NCBI RefSeq assembly: GCF_017948245.1
Contig: NZ_CP072865.1
Coordinates: 1,141,501 to 1,205,500 of the forward strand
Direction: 5' to 3'
Source of the DNA: Rhizobium sp. NLR16a
Lineage (GTDB): Bacteria > Pseudomonadota > Alphaproteobacteria > Rhizobiales > Rhizobiaceae
Length of the DNA stretch: 64,000 bases
The notes under the pieces were generated by a model. It was not told the origin of the DNA. It did no database searches and saw only the letters and a list, made by a program, of their open reading frames with translations. Shown here piece after piece: positions 44,878 through 54,453 of this stretch (position 1 is its first letter; each line of letters begins with the position of its first letter). The position numbers and the translations under genes are program-made.

Positions 44878-45059
44878 TAGGCAACTCGAGCGATTTGACT
44901 GCAGCCTTAAGTCGGTCGCGATGTGACAGATTCAAGGCTCGCATCATCAACGTCGACCGCGCCAGTTAGGTCACGGGTGCATCGAAATGATGGCGGCCGA
45001 CGACAGCTGCCGTTTCTCATCACCACCGCTTCTATTGAAGGCTCGCGCAAGCCTCGCTG

Positions 45060-46082
45060 TCAGCGCCAGCCGAGCGCCGGAGCGACGTGGGTGAGGATCG
45101 CTTCGATGACGTGGGCGTTGTAGGCGACGCCGAGCTGGTTTGGCACGGTGAGCAGCAGCGTGTCGGCCTCGGCAATCGCCTCGTCTTCCGCAAGCTGCTT
45201 GATGAGCACGTCAGGTTCGGCGGCGTAGCTGCGGCCGAAGATCGCCCGGGTCTTCTCGTCGATGAAGCCGATCTTGTCGCCTTCGTCGCCGCCAAAGCCG
45301 AAATAGGCGCGGTCACGTTCGTCGACGAGCGCGAAGATGCTGCGGCTGACCGAAACGCGCGGTTCGCGTGTATGGCCGGCCGCCTTCCAGGCTTCACGAT
45401 AGGCGCGGATCTGGTCGGCCTGCTGGACGTGGAACGGCTCGCCGGTTTCGTCGTCCTTCAGTGTTGAGCTCTGCAGGTTCATGCCGAGCTTGGCGGCCCA
45501 GACGGCGGTGGCGTTGGAGCTCGCCCCCCACCAGATACGCTCGCGCAGGCCTTCCGAATGCGGCTCGAGACGCAGGAGGCCGGGTGGATTCGGAAACATC
45601 GGCCGCGGGTTCGGTTTGGCGAAGCCTTCGCCGCGCAGCACCTCAAGGAAGACTTCGGCATGATGCCTGGCCATGTCGGCCTCGCTCTGACCTTCCGGCG
45701 GCGCATAGCCGAAATGGCGCCAGCCGTCGATCACCTGTTCGGGCGAGCCCCGGCTGATGCCGAGTTGCAGCCGCCCCCCGGCGATGAGATCGGCAGCACC
45801 GGCATCCTCGGCCATATAGAGCGGGTTCTCGTAGCGCATGTCGATCACGGCCGTGCCGATTTCGATCCGGTTGGTCCTGGCGCCGACGGCCGCCAGCAGC
45901 GGAAAAGGCGCTGCGAGCTGCCTGGCGAAATGGTGCACGCGGAAATAGGCACCATCGGCGCCGAGCTCCTCGGCCGCCACGGCAAGGTCGATCGACTGCA
46001 GCAGCGCATCGCCCGCCGAGCGCGTCTGCGATTGAAGCGAGGGCGTCCAGTGCCCGAACGAGAGAAAACCGATCTTCTTCAT
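45060..46082 (-). CDS. LLM class flavin-dependent oxidoreductase
   Basis: 340 residues, bacterial luciferase-like TIM barrel: KKIGFLSFGHWTP, DGAYFRVHHFARQLAAPFPL, GRLQLGISRGSPEQVIDG, with the C-terminal VPNQLGVAYNAHVIEAIL. FMN-dependent oxidation with an unknown substrate. Single gene. The region upstream (46083-46227) is short and without features. Confidence 0.88.
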   Translation of the reverse strand: MKKIGFLSFGHWTPSLQSQTRSAGDALLQSIDLAVAAEELGADGAYFRVHHFARQLAAPFPLLAAVGARTNRIEIGTAVIDMRYENPLYMAEDAGAADLIAGGRLQLGISRGSPEQVIDGWRHFGYAPPEGQSEADMARHHAEVFLEVLRGEGFAKPNPRPMFPNPPGLLRLEPHSEGLRERIWWGASSNATAVWAAKLGMNLQSSTLKDDETGEPFHVQQADQIRAYREAWKAAGHTREPRVSVSRSIFALVDERDRAYFGFGGDEGDKIGFIDEKTRAIFGRSYAAEPDVLIKQLAEDEAIAEADTLLLTVPNQLGVAYNAHVIEAILTHVAPALGWR

Positions 46083-46227
46083 GTCGCACCTTTATCCGTT
46101 GCGTCATAGTGGATCGGTCATGGCATAGTTTCGGTGCGTAAGACAATCACAACCAGAGAGAACGGCGCGCTTTCCCGGAGGCGTTTGCTCAAGCGGGACG
46201 CGAAGCAATGTCAGAGGCGCCGAACCG

Positions 46228-46563
46228 TCATCTGCACCCCAGCCCCAGCCTGCTGGCAAGCCCCAGCCAGGGAGCCAGGTGAAAGGCGCTCATCAGCAGG
46301 TACATCGGCACCATCCCGCCGATCGGGAAGGCATCCGATGTAGTCGTGCAGATCGTGTCGGCGCTGCCGGTTACTGCCGTCAGCAGCGCCATGATCGCAA
46401 ATGTTGGGGCGGCGGCGAGAGACAGAAAATCGGCGGCGGCGAGAGCGGGCTTGACCGGCTCGTCGGCGGGTCCGTCAGCGGCGGCGATCGACAGCCAACT
46501 CGCGGTGCCGAGGGAGGGGCTGACGTCGTCAGCCCGTTTTGAGGCGTGAGCGAAGAGCGCCAT
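46228..46563 (-). CDS. small membrane protein downstream of DUF899 gene
   Basis: 111 residues: soluble N-terminal part (MALFAHASKRADDVSPSLGT), then about three hydrophobic stretches (DFLSLAAAPTFAIMALLTAV, MVPMYLLMSAFHLAPWLGLA). ATG 46563 has AAGGAG 9 bases upstream and is 5 bp from the DUF899 stop, so they form one unit. Function unknown. Confidence 0.7.
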   Translation of the reverse strand: MALFAHASKRADDVSPSLGTASWLSIAAADGPADEPVKPALAAADFLSLAAAPTFAIMALLTAVTGSADTICTTTSDAFPIGGMVPMYLLMSAFHLAPWLGLASRLGLGCR

Positions 46564-46568
46564 TGTTG

Positions 46569-47366
46569 TCACTCCTTGCCGTAGCGGTCGTGGTGGCGCC
46601 ACCAGATGCCGGTTTCGTTGCGGCCCTTCGGCGCGCGGTCCAGCCATTGGTACACGCCCCAGAGCCCGTCGAGTCCGCGCGCATAACTGGAATAGCTGTG
46701 GTAGACGCCGCCATCGATGAGTTCGAAAGCGCTGACGCCGGGGCGGTCGCGGGTGTAGGTGGGAACGTCGGTGCCGGTCATGGACGCGATCTGGACGATG
46801 GGTTCGTCGCTGCCGCGCGACTGCCAGTCCGGCACGGTCTTGCCCGCCGGCGGTTCGGGGGCGGGCGGTTCGCGACGGTAGTTGTATTCGATCTCGCCGA
46901 GACGCTGCTGCTCCGGGCTGAACCAGACGCTGAAATCGGCGTTGAAATCGCTGCCGGCTGACGAGGCCCAGGGAAAGCTCCAGTCCATGCGCCGCTTGAA
47001 GGCCTCAAGCTTTGCAAGCGGCGCGCGCGAGACCGCCCAGAAGGCGACGTCGTGATTTTCCAGGTGGACGAAGAAACCGTTGAAGCCGTCGGCGATCGAG
47101 GAGCAGGAGGGGCATCCGGCGCTGTAATCCGGCCCGAACATGAAATGATAGATCAGGAGCTGCGAACGCCCGCCGAAGAGATCCTTCAGCGAAGCACCGC
47201 CGCCTTCGGTGTCGAAGTGGTAGTCCTTGCCGATCCTCACACGGGGCAATTGCTGGCGTTTGGCCGCCAGCGCATCGCTTCGCCGGGTCAGTTCCTTTTC
47301 CTCCTCGAGCAGATCAAGTCTCGCCGCCAGCCATTGCTCGCGAGTTGCGTTTAGCATTGCCGTCAT
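46569..47366 (-). CDS. DUF899 family (thioredoxin-like) protein
   Basis: 265 residues: QLPRVRIGKDYHFDTEGG, SQLLIYHFMFGPDYSAGCPSC (CPxC as in thioredoxin-like folds), FWAVSRAPLAKLEAFKRR, GVYHSYSSYARGLDGLWGVY and RNETGIWWRHHDRY. DUF899 proteins are common in soil bacteria; the redox activity is not shown. Start at ATG 47366 after AAGGAG; the longer frame up to 48560 runs opposite to the next gene and is a shadow. Confidence 0.88.
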   Translation of the reverse strand: MTAMLNATREQWLAARLDLLEEEKELTRRSDALAAKRQQLPRVRIGKDYHFDTEGGGASLKDLFGGRSQLLIYHFMFGPDYSAGCPSCSSIADGFNGFFVHLENHDVAFWAVSRAPLAKLEAFKRRMDWSFPWASSAGSDFNADFSVWFSPEQQRLGEIEYNYRREPPAPEPPAGKTVPDWQSRGSDEPIVQIASMTGTDVPTYTRDRPGVSAFELIDGGVYHSYSSYARGLDGLWGVYQWLDRAPKGRNETGIWWRHHDRYGKE

Positions 47367-47481
47367 GGGTCTTCTCCTTTGCCTGTCTCTCGTCGTAGCA
47401 TCCGGCGCGCTTGCCTGCCGTTGAAAGAAGATTACGGCGGGAGGGACAAATGCCGGGAGTGACAAGTGTGACGGGATTTGA

Positions 47482-48702
47482 ATGGACTCGCTGATTACGG
47501 CCGCGGCGCAGGCGCTGGCATCGGGCGATACGCTTGGCGCGCTGAAACGGGTGGCGCTGCGCGACGATGCGCCTGCGCTGGCGCTGCGCGGCATCGCCAT
47601 GGCGCAGCTCGGTGACCTCATCCGCGCCAAGGCGCTGCTGAAGAGCGCTGCGCGCGCATTCGGACCGCGGGAGGCGGTGGCCCGCGCCCGCTGTGTCGTC
47701 GCCGAGGCCGAGATCGCGCTCGTATCGCGCGATCTCACCTGGCCGCCGAAGGTGCTGGAGGGGGCGCGCAAGGTTCTGGAAGCGCATGGCGACCGGGTCA
47801 ACGCCGCCCATGCCGGCAATATCGCCATTCGCCTGATGGTGCTGATCGGCCGGCTCGACGAGGCCGAGCAGGCGCTGGCCGCGCTCGACCCGACGCCGCT
47901 GCCGCCGGCCTTGCTGGCCGCCCATGAGCTTGTCGCGGCTGGGATCGCGGTCCGGCGCTTGCGGACGCAGCCGGCGCGCGCGGCGCTCGAACGGGCAAGG
48001 CTTGCGGCGCGGCGGGCCGACATGCCCGTGCTCACGGCGGAGGTCGAGACCGCTGGACATGTGCTCGATCTGCCGGCGGCGCGCCTGGTTTCGCGTGGGC
48101 ATGAACGGCCGCTGCTGCTTGCCGAGGTGGAGGCGCTCTTTTCAAATGGCACGCTCGTCGTCGATGCCTGCCGCCATGTCGTGCGCGCGGGCAGTGCGGT
48201 GGTGCCGCTGGCGAGCCGGCCGGTGCTTTTCGCCCTCGCTCGTGCGCTTGCCGAAGCCTGGCCGGCGGATGTGTCGCGCGGGGCGCTGATCGCACGCGCC
48301 TTCCGCGGCAAGCATGCCGATGAATCGCATCGCGCCCGGCTGCGCGTCGAGATCGGCCGGCTGCGGACGGAATTAGCCGGGCTGGCGGAAGTCTCGGCTA
48401 CCGAGCGCGGTTTTACCCTTTCCCCTGCCGGCGCCGCTGAGGTTGCAGTGCTTGCCCCGCTCGTCGAAGGGCCGCATGCGGCGGTGCTCGCCTTGCTCGC
48501 CGATGGCGAAACGTGGTCGAGTTCGGCGTTGGCAATCGCGCTCGGCACCAGTCCGCGCACCGTGCAGCGGGCGCTGGATGCGCTCGCCGGCGAGGAGAAG
48601 GTGCAAGCGATCGGACGCGGGCGGGCGCGCCGCTGGATGAGCCCGCCGCTCTCCTCTTTCCCGACGATCTTGTTACTCCCGGGACCGCTGCCGAGCGACT
48701 AG
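47482..48702 (+). CDS. winged-helix regulator with TPR-like N terminus
   Basis: 406 residues. The N-terminal half is helical, TPR-like (ALALRGIAMAQLGDLIRAKALL, LIGRLDEAEQALAALDP). The central part is a domain with GALIARAFRGKHADESHRAR. The C terminus has a winged helix (SSSALAIALGTSPRTVQRAL). Divergent from the DUF899 gene with a 115-bp gap, so it likely controls it. Start at ATG 47482; no clear ribosome-binding site. No standard family name applies. Confidence 0.75.
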   Translation: MDSLITAAAQALASGDTLGALKRVALRDDAPALALRGIAMAQLGDLIRAKALLKSAARAFGPREAVARARCVVAEAEIALVSRDLTWPPKVLEGARKVLEAHGDRVNAAHAGNIAIRLMVLIGRLDEAEQALAALDPTPLPPALLAAHELVAAGIAVRRLRTQPARAALERARLAARRADMPVLTAEVETAGHVLDLPAARLVSRGHERPLLLAEVEALFSNGTLVVDACRHVVRAGSAVVPLASRPVLFALARALAEAWPADVSRGALIARAFRGKHADESHRARLRVEIGRLRTELAGLAEVSATERGFTLSPAGAAEVAVLAPLVEGPHAAVLALLADGETWSSSALAIALGTSPRTVQRALDALAGEEKVQAIGRGRARRWMSPPLSSFPTILLLPGPLPSD

Positions 48703-48729
48703 TATGGGTCAACCGACAAGGAGGAAGAC

Positions 48730-49359
48730 ATGAAGACATCGGCTGCGACCATTCTGCGTGAATATGGACCCTTTCCGGGTGCGGAGCGCGTTCACGGCGT
48801 CACCTTCGACGGCCGGCATGTCTGGTTCGCCTCGGGCGACAGGCTGAACGCACTCGATCCCGACAGCGGCGAAGTGGTGCGGTCGATCGAAGTCGCCTCT
48901 CACGCCGGCACGGCTTTCGACGGCGAGTTCCTCTATCAGATTGCCGAGGACGTCATTCACAAGATCGACCCGAAGACCGGCCAGATTCTTTCCACCATCC
49001 CGGCCCCCGGCAATGGCGGCGATTCCGGCCTTGCCTGGGCCGAGGGCACGCTCTGGGTCGGCCAGCATCGCGGCCGCAGGATCCATCAGATCGATCCTGA
49101 GACCGGCAAGATCCTGCGCACGATCGAATCCAACCGCGTCGTGACAGGCGTCACCTGGGTCGACGGCCAGCTCTGGCACGGCACCTGGGAGGGCGACGAC
49201 AGCGATGTCAGGCGCATCGACCCCGAGTCCGGCGAGGTGCTGGAGCGGCTCGACATGCCCGAAGGCACTGGCGTCTCCGGCCTCGAATCCGACGGCGGCG
49301 GCTGCTTCTTCTGTGGCGGAGGCAATAGCGGCAAGATCCGCGCTGTGCGCCGGCCGTGA
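48730..49359 (+). CDS. beta-propeller protein, glutamine-cyclotransferase-like
   Basis: 209 residues with repeated beta-propeller blades (HVWFASGDRLNALDPDSGEV, EDVIHKIDPKTGQIL, RRIHQIDPETGKIL, SDVRRIDPESGEVL). The xxIDPxTGxIL repeat suggests a five- or six-bladed propeller. No signal peptide, so cytoplasmic. Start ATG 48730 after AAGGAGGAAG. Position behind the regulator suggests co-expression with the DUF899 group. Function uncertain. Confidence 0.75.
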   Translation: MKTSAATILREYGPFPGAERVHGVTFDGRHVWFASGDRLNALDPDSGEVVRSIEVASHAGTAFDGEFLYQIAEDVIHKIDPKTGQILSTIPAPGNGGDSGLAWAEGTLWVGQHRGRRIHQIDPETGKILRTIESNRVVTGVTWVDGQLWHGTWEGDDSDVRRIDPESGEVLERLDMPEGTGVSGLESDGGGCFFCGGGNSGKIRAVRRP

Positions 49360-49410
49360 GGGCTGCGCCGCCAGGGTGGGGCTGCTCATTGTAAGAAGCC
49401 GGCGTCAGCG

Positions 49411-49462
49411 CACCCGCCTCGCCCTTCGGCGCCCCTTGCGGGGCACCTCAGGCTTAGGCTCT
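49411..49462. repeat. dispersed intergenic palindrome, copy 6
   Basis: CACCCGCCTCGCCCTTCGGCG-CCCCTTGCGGGG-CACCTCAGGC, the reverse-type arrangement of copy 4. It ends two bases before the first possible start of the sensor kinase, so it may lie in its promoter. Confidence 0.6.
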
Positions 49463-49463
49463 C

Positions 49464-51269
49464 GTGGGTGCCGGCGGCTCCGGCCACGCAAATACCTGCG
49501 GGGAGCAATTCACCGTCCGTCAACTTTTGCGTGTCAATTTCGAGGGAAGGGGCGCCATCAAAAGGTTGCAAGTATTGAAGGTCAGGCTCACATCGCACAT
49601 CACGCTCGTCCTGGTGGCGCTCACCTGTGCGGCGGCCGTATTGCTGTGCGGATTCGCATGGATTGCCGCCGTGAACGTCGATGATCTCTACTTGCGCCGC
49701 CAGGCCGACTTTGTGCGACAAGGATTGGATGAGCAGTTCAAGGCGCTTCCCCGGGAACAGGAAAGCGTCACGAAATGGGACGACGCCTTTCTTTATTCCA
49801 AGCAGCGGAACCATGAATGGTTGCTTGACAATGTCGGCCGCTGGACGAGCCAATATTTCGGACACGATAGAACCTACATCTTCGACACTACCAATCGCCT
49901 GCTGTTTGCGTTCCGCGACGGAACGGACACCATGCCGCCGCGCCTCGGCAGCGACGACGGCGAGGAAATGACGGCGCTGGCCGGCGAGACGCGGGCGGCT
50001 CTCGTCGAGCGCAAAAGAAGCGGTGGCGAACCGCTTGGCCAGCTGGCCAGGGTACGCACGATCATGATCGGCAACAGACCGGCGATAACAAGCGCGCGCC
50101 CTGTTATGCCGAGTTCGACAAGGATGCAGATCGAAGCGGGTCAGGAGTTCATCGCCGTCTCGGTCAAGTTCATCGACGGAAAAGCGGCTGAAAGCATTGC
50201 CCATTATGCGCGGCTCGAAGGATTGCATTTTTCCCTTTCGAAGGGAGACGACGAGCGGGCGCAAGTGCCTGTCTCGTCCTATAACGGCGGGGTGATCGGC
50301 TATCTCGTGTGGCAGCCGATCCGCCCGGGCTTCATGCTGCTCCAGCAGATCGCGCCGGCAGGGCTCGGCTGTCTGGCTCTGTTGATCGCCGCGGTGTTCT
50401 GGCTCGGACGAGGACTGCATCGCACCTCGCTGACCCTGCTGGACAGCCAGGCCGAACTCACCCACCACCGCCACCATCTGGAAGAGATGGTGGCGGACCG
50501 AACAGCCAAAATCGAAAGACAAAGGCAGGAGCTGGACCGCCTGCTGGTGCACGAACGCCAGGTGAATGCGCTGCAGCGCCAGTTCGTTGCTATGGCCTCG
50601 CACGAATTTCGAACGCCGCTTGCCATCATCGATGCGGCCGCCCAGCGGCTCTGCCGCTCGACGACCAACGTCAGCGGCGAGTATGTTCACGAAAAAGCCG
50701 GAGTGATCCGCAGCGCGGTGGTGCGCATGGTCGATCTCATGGAGAGCATCCTTGCGAGCGGCCGGCTCGAAGCCGGACAGATCATACTGAAGAGGAGCGA
50801 AGGTGATCTGAAAGCCTTGCTCGTCGCCTGCTGTGATCGGCAGCGCGAACTCAGCCCTTCGCATGTCTTCCATCTCGATCTCGAACTCATACCTGACGTA
50901 TTGACCTTCGATCGAAGCGCGATGGAACAGGTCTTCATCAATCTGATGTCGAACGCCGTCAGATATTCGCCCGATCAGCCTGACATTTATGTTCACGCTC
51001 GGGTTGAAGAGAAAATGGTGGAAATCGCCGTTGCCGATAGCGGCATCGGCATGGATGCGGATGATCTGCCGAAACTGTTTCAACCTTATTATCGCGCCCG
51101 CAGCGCGACGGGTATTGCCGGAACCGGCATTGGCCTGAACGTCGTCAAGCAGGTCATCGAGCTGCACGGCGGCACCGTCGAGGTGACGAGTGAGCTTGGC
51201 AAAGGCACAACATTCACCATCTCTCTGCCAATAGAGTTTCTATTGTCGGATCAACAAGTTGCAGCTTAA
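49464..51269 (+). CDS. CHASE4 sensor histidine kinase
   Basis: 601 residues from GTG 49464. TM1 (about 44-70) is followed by a periplasmic CHASE4 domain (about 80-285, with QGLDEQFKALPREQESVTKWDDAFLY), TM2 (about 293-316), a coiled coil, HisKA with His380 (MASHEFRTPLAIIDAA), and HATPase_c (NLMSNAVRYS, DSGIGM, GTGIGLNVVKQVIELHGG). The first 30 residues are doubtful; TTG 49566, 9 residues before TM1, is a likely real start. The REC gene follows at 10 bp, so this is a two-component pair. Confidence 0.9.
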   Translation: MGAGGSGHANTCGEQFTVRQLLRVNFEGRGAIKRLQVLKVRLTSHITLVLVALTCAAAVLLCGFAWIAAVNVDDLYLRRQADFVRQGLDEQFKALPREQESVTKWDDAFLYSKQRNHEWLLDNVGRWTSQYFGHDRTYIFDTTNRLLFAFRDGTDTMPPRLGSDDGEEMTALAGETRAALVERKRSGGEPLGQLARVRTIMIGNRPAITSARPVMPSSTRMQIEAGQEFIAVSVKFIDGKAAESIAHYARLEGLHFSLSKGDDERAQVPVSSYNGGVIGYLVWQPIRPGFMLLQQIAPAGLGCLALLIAAVFWLGRGLHRTSLTLLDSQAELTHHRHHLEEMVADRTAKIERQRQELDRLLVHERQVNALQRQFVAMASHEFRTPLAIIDAAAQRLCRSTTNVSGEYVHEKAGVIRSAVVRMVDLMESILASGRLEAGQIILKRSEGDLKALLVACCDRQRELSPSHVFHLDLELIPDVLTFDRSAMEQVFINLMSNAVRYSPDQPDIYVHARVEEKMVEIAVADSGIGMDADDLPKLFQPYYRARSATGIAGTGIGLNVVKQVIELHGGTVEVTSELGKGTTFTISLPIEFLLSDQQVAA

Positions 51270-51279
51270 GGAAGAGCTT

Positions 51280-51681
51280 ATGGTTACAGTCCTGTGCATA
51301 GAAGACGAAGTCGAGATCCGGAATCTCCTCGTCGAAGAGTTGAGCGAAGCCGGCTACAGGACGCTCCAGGCCTCGAACGGCGCAGAGGGCCTGGAAATGA
51401 TCCTGTCGAAATGGCCTGATATCGTCATCAGCGACATTTCCATGCCTGTTATGGATGGGCATCAGCTTCTGGCGGAAATCCAGATCAATCACCCGGAGCT
51501 CTCCAACATTCCCTTCATCATGCTGACGGCGCTGACAGACCGGGAAAACACGCTCGCCGGCCTGCGGGCCGGTGCTGCGGATTATCTGACGAAGCCGCTC
51601 GACTTCGACCTGCTGCTCGCCAAGCTGGAGGGCTGCGTGACGCGGCTGGAGAACGATAAGGCGCTCAATCGGTCGTTTTGA
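51280..51681 (+). CDS. single-domain response regulator
   Basis: 133 residues, receiver domain only: LCIEDEVEIRNLL (acidic pair), phospho-acceptor Asp52 (VISDISMPVMDG), TALTD (switch Thr), and DYLTKPLDFDLLLAKLE (Lys). No output domain is attached. It is co-transcribed with the CHASE4 kinase and would pass the signal to a protein partner. Start at ATG 51280 behind AAGGAAG. Confidence 0.9.
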   Translation: MVTVLCIEDEVEIRNLLVEELSEAGYRTLQASNGAEGLEMILSKWPDIVISDISMPVMDGHQLLAEIQINHPELSNIPFIMLTALTDRENTLAGLRAGAADYLTKPLDFDLLLAKLEGCVTRLENDKALNRSF

Positions 51682-51727
51682 TTGGGTGGGGTGAGACCAG
51701 CGCGTCCGAAATCGTTGGCTGATTCTA

Positions 51728-51749
51728 CCGGCAGGCCAGAGGGGGTGTC
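51728..51749. repeat. RIME-like fragment
   Basis: CCGGCAGGCCAGAGGGGGTG matches the right part of the element at 26853-26900 (CCGGCAGGACAGAGGGGGTG), but the hairpin half is missing. Confidence 0.45.
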
Positions 51750-51812
51750 TCACGCATGACCTTTCGGTCGCTCTGATGTCTTCGCGGTTTTTCCGAGGGA
51801 TGTGCTGTAGCT

Positions 51813-53213
51813 TTATCGCGCGGCCTTTCCCAACACATCCCCCAATACCGCAAATACTCTCTCATCCAGCGTCTGCGACACATTGAAGCGCATGAAATTC
51901 GTCGCCGATTGCGACAGGCTGAACGCATTGCCCGGCGCCAGCACGATCCGCTTTTCCAACGCCGCTCGCGCCACATCAGCTGCGTCGATATCATCGGGCA
52001 GGCGGCACCAGAGGAACATGCCGGCCTGGGGCTCCAGCCAGGGTTTTATCCCGAAGCCCTTCAGACGAGCGGTGACCTCGGTCATGGCGCGCGCCAGCCG
52101 CTGCCTGAGCATTTCCATGTGTTTGCGGTAACCGCCGTCGCTCAAGACCTTGAGCACCAGCTCGGCCGTCATCCGGGCGCCGCCGAAGGAGGTGGCGATC
52201 TTGAGGTCGGTGAGGCCCTCGATCCATTCGGGCCTGGCGACGATGAAGCCGCAGCGGGCAGAGGCCGAAAGCGTCTTCGAAAAGCTGCCGATATGGATGA
52301 CGCGCTCGAGCCCGTCAAAGGCGGCGAGGCGAGGCGCGACCGAATATTCGAAATCTGCGAAGATATCGTCCTCGATGATGGTGAGATCGAACTGGTCGGC
52401 GAGTTTCAGGACCCGGTGGGCTGTGACGGGGGAGAGTGTCGCGCCGGTCGGATTGTGGATGGCCGAGTTGGTGATGTAGAGCCGCGGCCGATGTTCGGCG
52501 AGCGTCTGCGCGAAGAGTTCGACATCGGGGCCTGACGATGTGTAGGGCACACCGACGATCTTCGCCCGGTGGGCGCGCAGCAATGCGTGGAAGTTGAAGT
52601 AGCAGGGATCGTCGACCAGCACCGTGTCGCCGGGTTCGAGCAGGAAACGGCAGAGCAAGTCGATCGCCTGCGTGCTGGACTCGGCGAGCAGGATCTGAGC
52701 CGGCGAAGCCTCGATGCCGCGCTCGCCCATGCGCCGCGAAATCAGCTGGCGCAGCGGCCGCAGGCCGAGCGGCGAGCCGTAATCGGCAAGGGCCGGCCCC
52801 TCGGCGCGCGCAAGCGTTCGGAGCGCCCGGCGCATGCCCTCGCCAGGCAGCCAGGAGGACGGCAGCCAGCCACAGCCGGGTTTGAGATCGGCTTCATCGG
52901 ACTCCAGCGATTGCCGCGAAATCCACAAGGGATCGACGGCGCGGTCGAGTTTCGGCCCGGCCTCGGCCAGTGCGAAGGGGGCCGCCTGGTTGGCGACATA
53001 GAAGCCGGAACCCGGCCGTGAGATGATCGCGCCCTCGGCGGCCAGGCGCTCATAGGCGTCGACGACGGTCGAAGTCGAGAGCTTCATGCTGGACGCCAGG
53101 CTCCGCACCGAAGGCAGCCTTGCCCCCGGCGTCAGGCTGCGCCCGGCGATGCGCTGCCGGATCGTCGCCATCACCATCTCGACGCGGGTGCGTCCCGCTA
53201 TCTTTTCGTTCAT
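51813..53213 (-). CDS. MocR-type regulator (GntR plus aminotransferase domain)
   Basis: 466 residues. GntR-type winged helix at 15-85 (PGARLPSVRSLASSMKLSTSTVVDAYERL), then a class I/II aminotransferase-like domain (DNPCYFN-type motif as DDPCYFNFHALLR, TNSAIHNPTGATLSP, IEDDIFADF, and the PLP-lysine loop SFSKTLSASARCGFI). MocR proteins use PLP or an aldimine as effector; PdxR is the best-known. Divergent from an EamA transporter, its likely target. Start at ATG 53213. Confidence 0.92.
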   Translation of the reverse strand: MNEKIAGRTRVEMVMATIRQRIAGRSLTPGARLPSVRSLASSMKLSTSTVVDAYERLAAEGAIISRPGSGFYVANQAAPFALAEAGPKLDRAVDPLWISRQSLESDEADLKPGCGWLPSSWLPGEGMRRALRTLARAEGPALADYGSPLGLRPLRQLISRRMGERGIEASPAQILLAESSTQAIDLLCRFLLEPGDTVLVDDPCYFNFHALLRAHRAKIVGVPYTSSGPDVELFAQTLAEHRPRLYITNSAIHNPTGATLSPVTAHRVLKLADQFDLTIIEDDIFADFEYSVAPRLAAFDGLERVIHIGSFSKTLSASARCGFIVARPEWIEGLTDLKIATSFGGARMTAELVLKVLSDGGYRKHMEMLRQRLARAMTEVTARLKGFGIKPWLEPQAGMFLWCRLPDDIDAADVARAALEKRIVLAPGNAFSLSQSATNFMRFNVSQTLDERVFAVLGDVLGKAAR

Positions 53214-53412
53214 CCGTACTGCCTTTTGAACCATAACAGTTTTGCGAAACCGTATCAGACCGTCACTGTCGTGGCTATCGGTTTTGGCGGATAAGGCTGG
53301 ACGGCCCGTTCTTGTGAATTCGATTCAGCTAACGCGCCTCAGGTTATTGTTTATGCATGCCGTTCTCTCAAGGCCGCAGGGTTTCGACGACATGCATCTG
53401 GGAAGGGAACGC

Positions 53413-54279
53413 ATGATGGAGCGCATGACGGCAGGATGGGTCAATGGTTTGATTGGTGTGGTGATCTTCAGCGGCTCGCTGCCGGCGACGCGCGTGGCGG
53501 TGGCGCAGTTCGATCCGGTCTTCCTGACTGTTGCGCGCGCGGCGATCGCCGGGGTGCTGGCGCTCTGCCTGCTGATCGTCTTTCGTGAGAAGCGGCCGGC
53601 CGGGCGCGATATCATCTCGCTTGCCGTGGTCGCGCTTGGCGTCGTGGCGGGCTTTCCACTGCTGACGGCGCTGGCGCTGCAGCATGTGACGTCAGCCCAT
53701 TCGATCGTCTTCGTCGGTCTGCTGCCGCTGGCAACGGCGACCTTCGGCGTCATCCGCGGCGGCGAACGGCCGAAGCCGGCCTTCTGGCTGTTCTCCATCC
53801 TCGGCAGCGCGCTGGTGGCGGGCTTTGCCCTGACGCAAGGTCTGACGGCCTCGCCGGTCGGCGACCTGCTGATGCTCGCGGCAATCGTCGCCTGCGGCCT
53901 CGGTTATGCCGAGGGCGGCCGGCTGTCGCGCACGCTCGGCGGCTGGCAGGTGATTTCCTGGGCGCTGGTCCTTTCGCTGCCAATCATGATTGCAGTCGCG
54001 TTCGTCTACCGGCCGGAAAGTTTCGCCGGCATTGGAACGCCGGCGCTCATCGGCCTTGCCTATGTCTCGCTGTTCTCGATGCTGATCGGTTTCATCTTCT
54101 GGTATCGCGGCCTCTCGCAAGGCGGCATCGCCGCCGTCGGCCAACTGCAACTGCTCCAGCCCTTCTTCGGCCTGGCGCTCGCCGCCACGCTGCTGCACGA
54201 ACCGGTCACCTGGGCGATGCTCGCGGTGACGGTGGCTGTCATTTTCTGCGTAATGGGGGCGCGCAGGTTCGCGCGGTAA
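53413..54279 (+). CDS. EamA/DMT family transporter
   Basis: 288 residues, ten predicted TM helices in two EamA halves (WVNGLIGVVIFSGSLPATRVAV; LIGFIFWYRGLSQGGIAAVG). I start at ATG 53413, after GGAAGGG; the frame back to 53242 lies in the shared control region with the MocR gene. Probably exports an amino acid-like or vitamin-related metabolite controlled by that regulator; the substrate is unknown. Confidence 0.9.
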   Translation: MMERMTAGWVNGLIGVVIFSGSLPATRVAVAQFDPVFLTVARAAIAGVLALCLLIVFREKRPAGRDIISLAVVALGVVAGFPLLTALALQHVTSAHSIVFVGLLPLATATFGVIRGGERPKPAFWLFSILGSALVAGFALTQGLTASPVGDLLMLAAIVACGLGYAEGGRLSRTLGGWQVISWALVLSLPIMIAVAFVYRPESFAGIGTPALIGLAYVSLFSMLIGFIFWYRGLSQGGIAAVGQLQLLQPFFGLALAATLLHEPVTWAMLAVTVAVIFCVMGARRFAR

Positions 54280-54453
54280 TAGTTGAGCTGGGGCCACAAA
54301 GCTGCCGCTCAATCGTCAGAAAATGGCCCCTTTACCGCCGCACCGAGCCCTTTTCCGGGCTTCATCGTCGTGACCTCGCCAGCCTTTCCAGCGGCTGAGC
54401 GATCGACCGAGGCGGTCTTTGCTGCCGTCCAAATCACCGGAAAAGGAATGAAA

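Noticed and set aside
46569..48560. 663-codon minus-strand ORF
   Set aside because: Only the part to 47366 is DUF899; the rest is Ser/Arg-rich and lies opposite the regulator gene at 47482.
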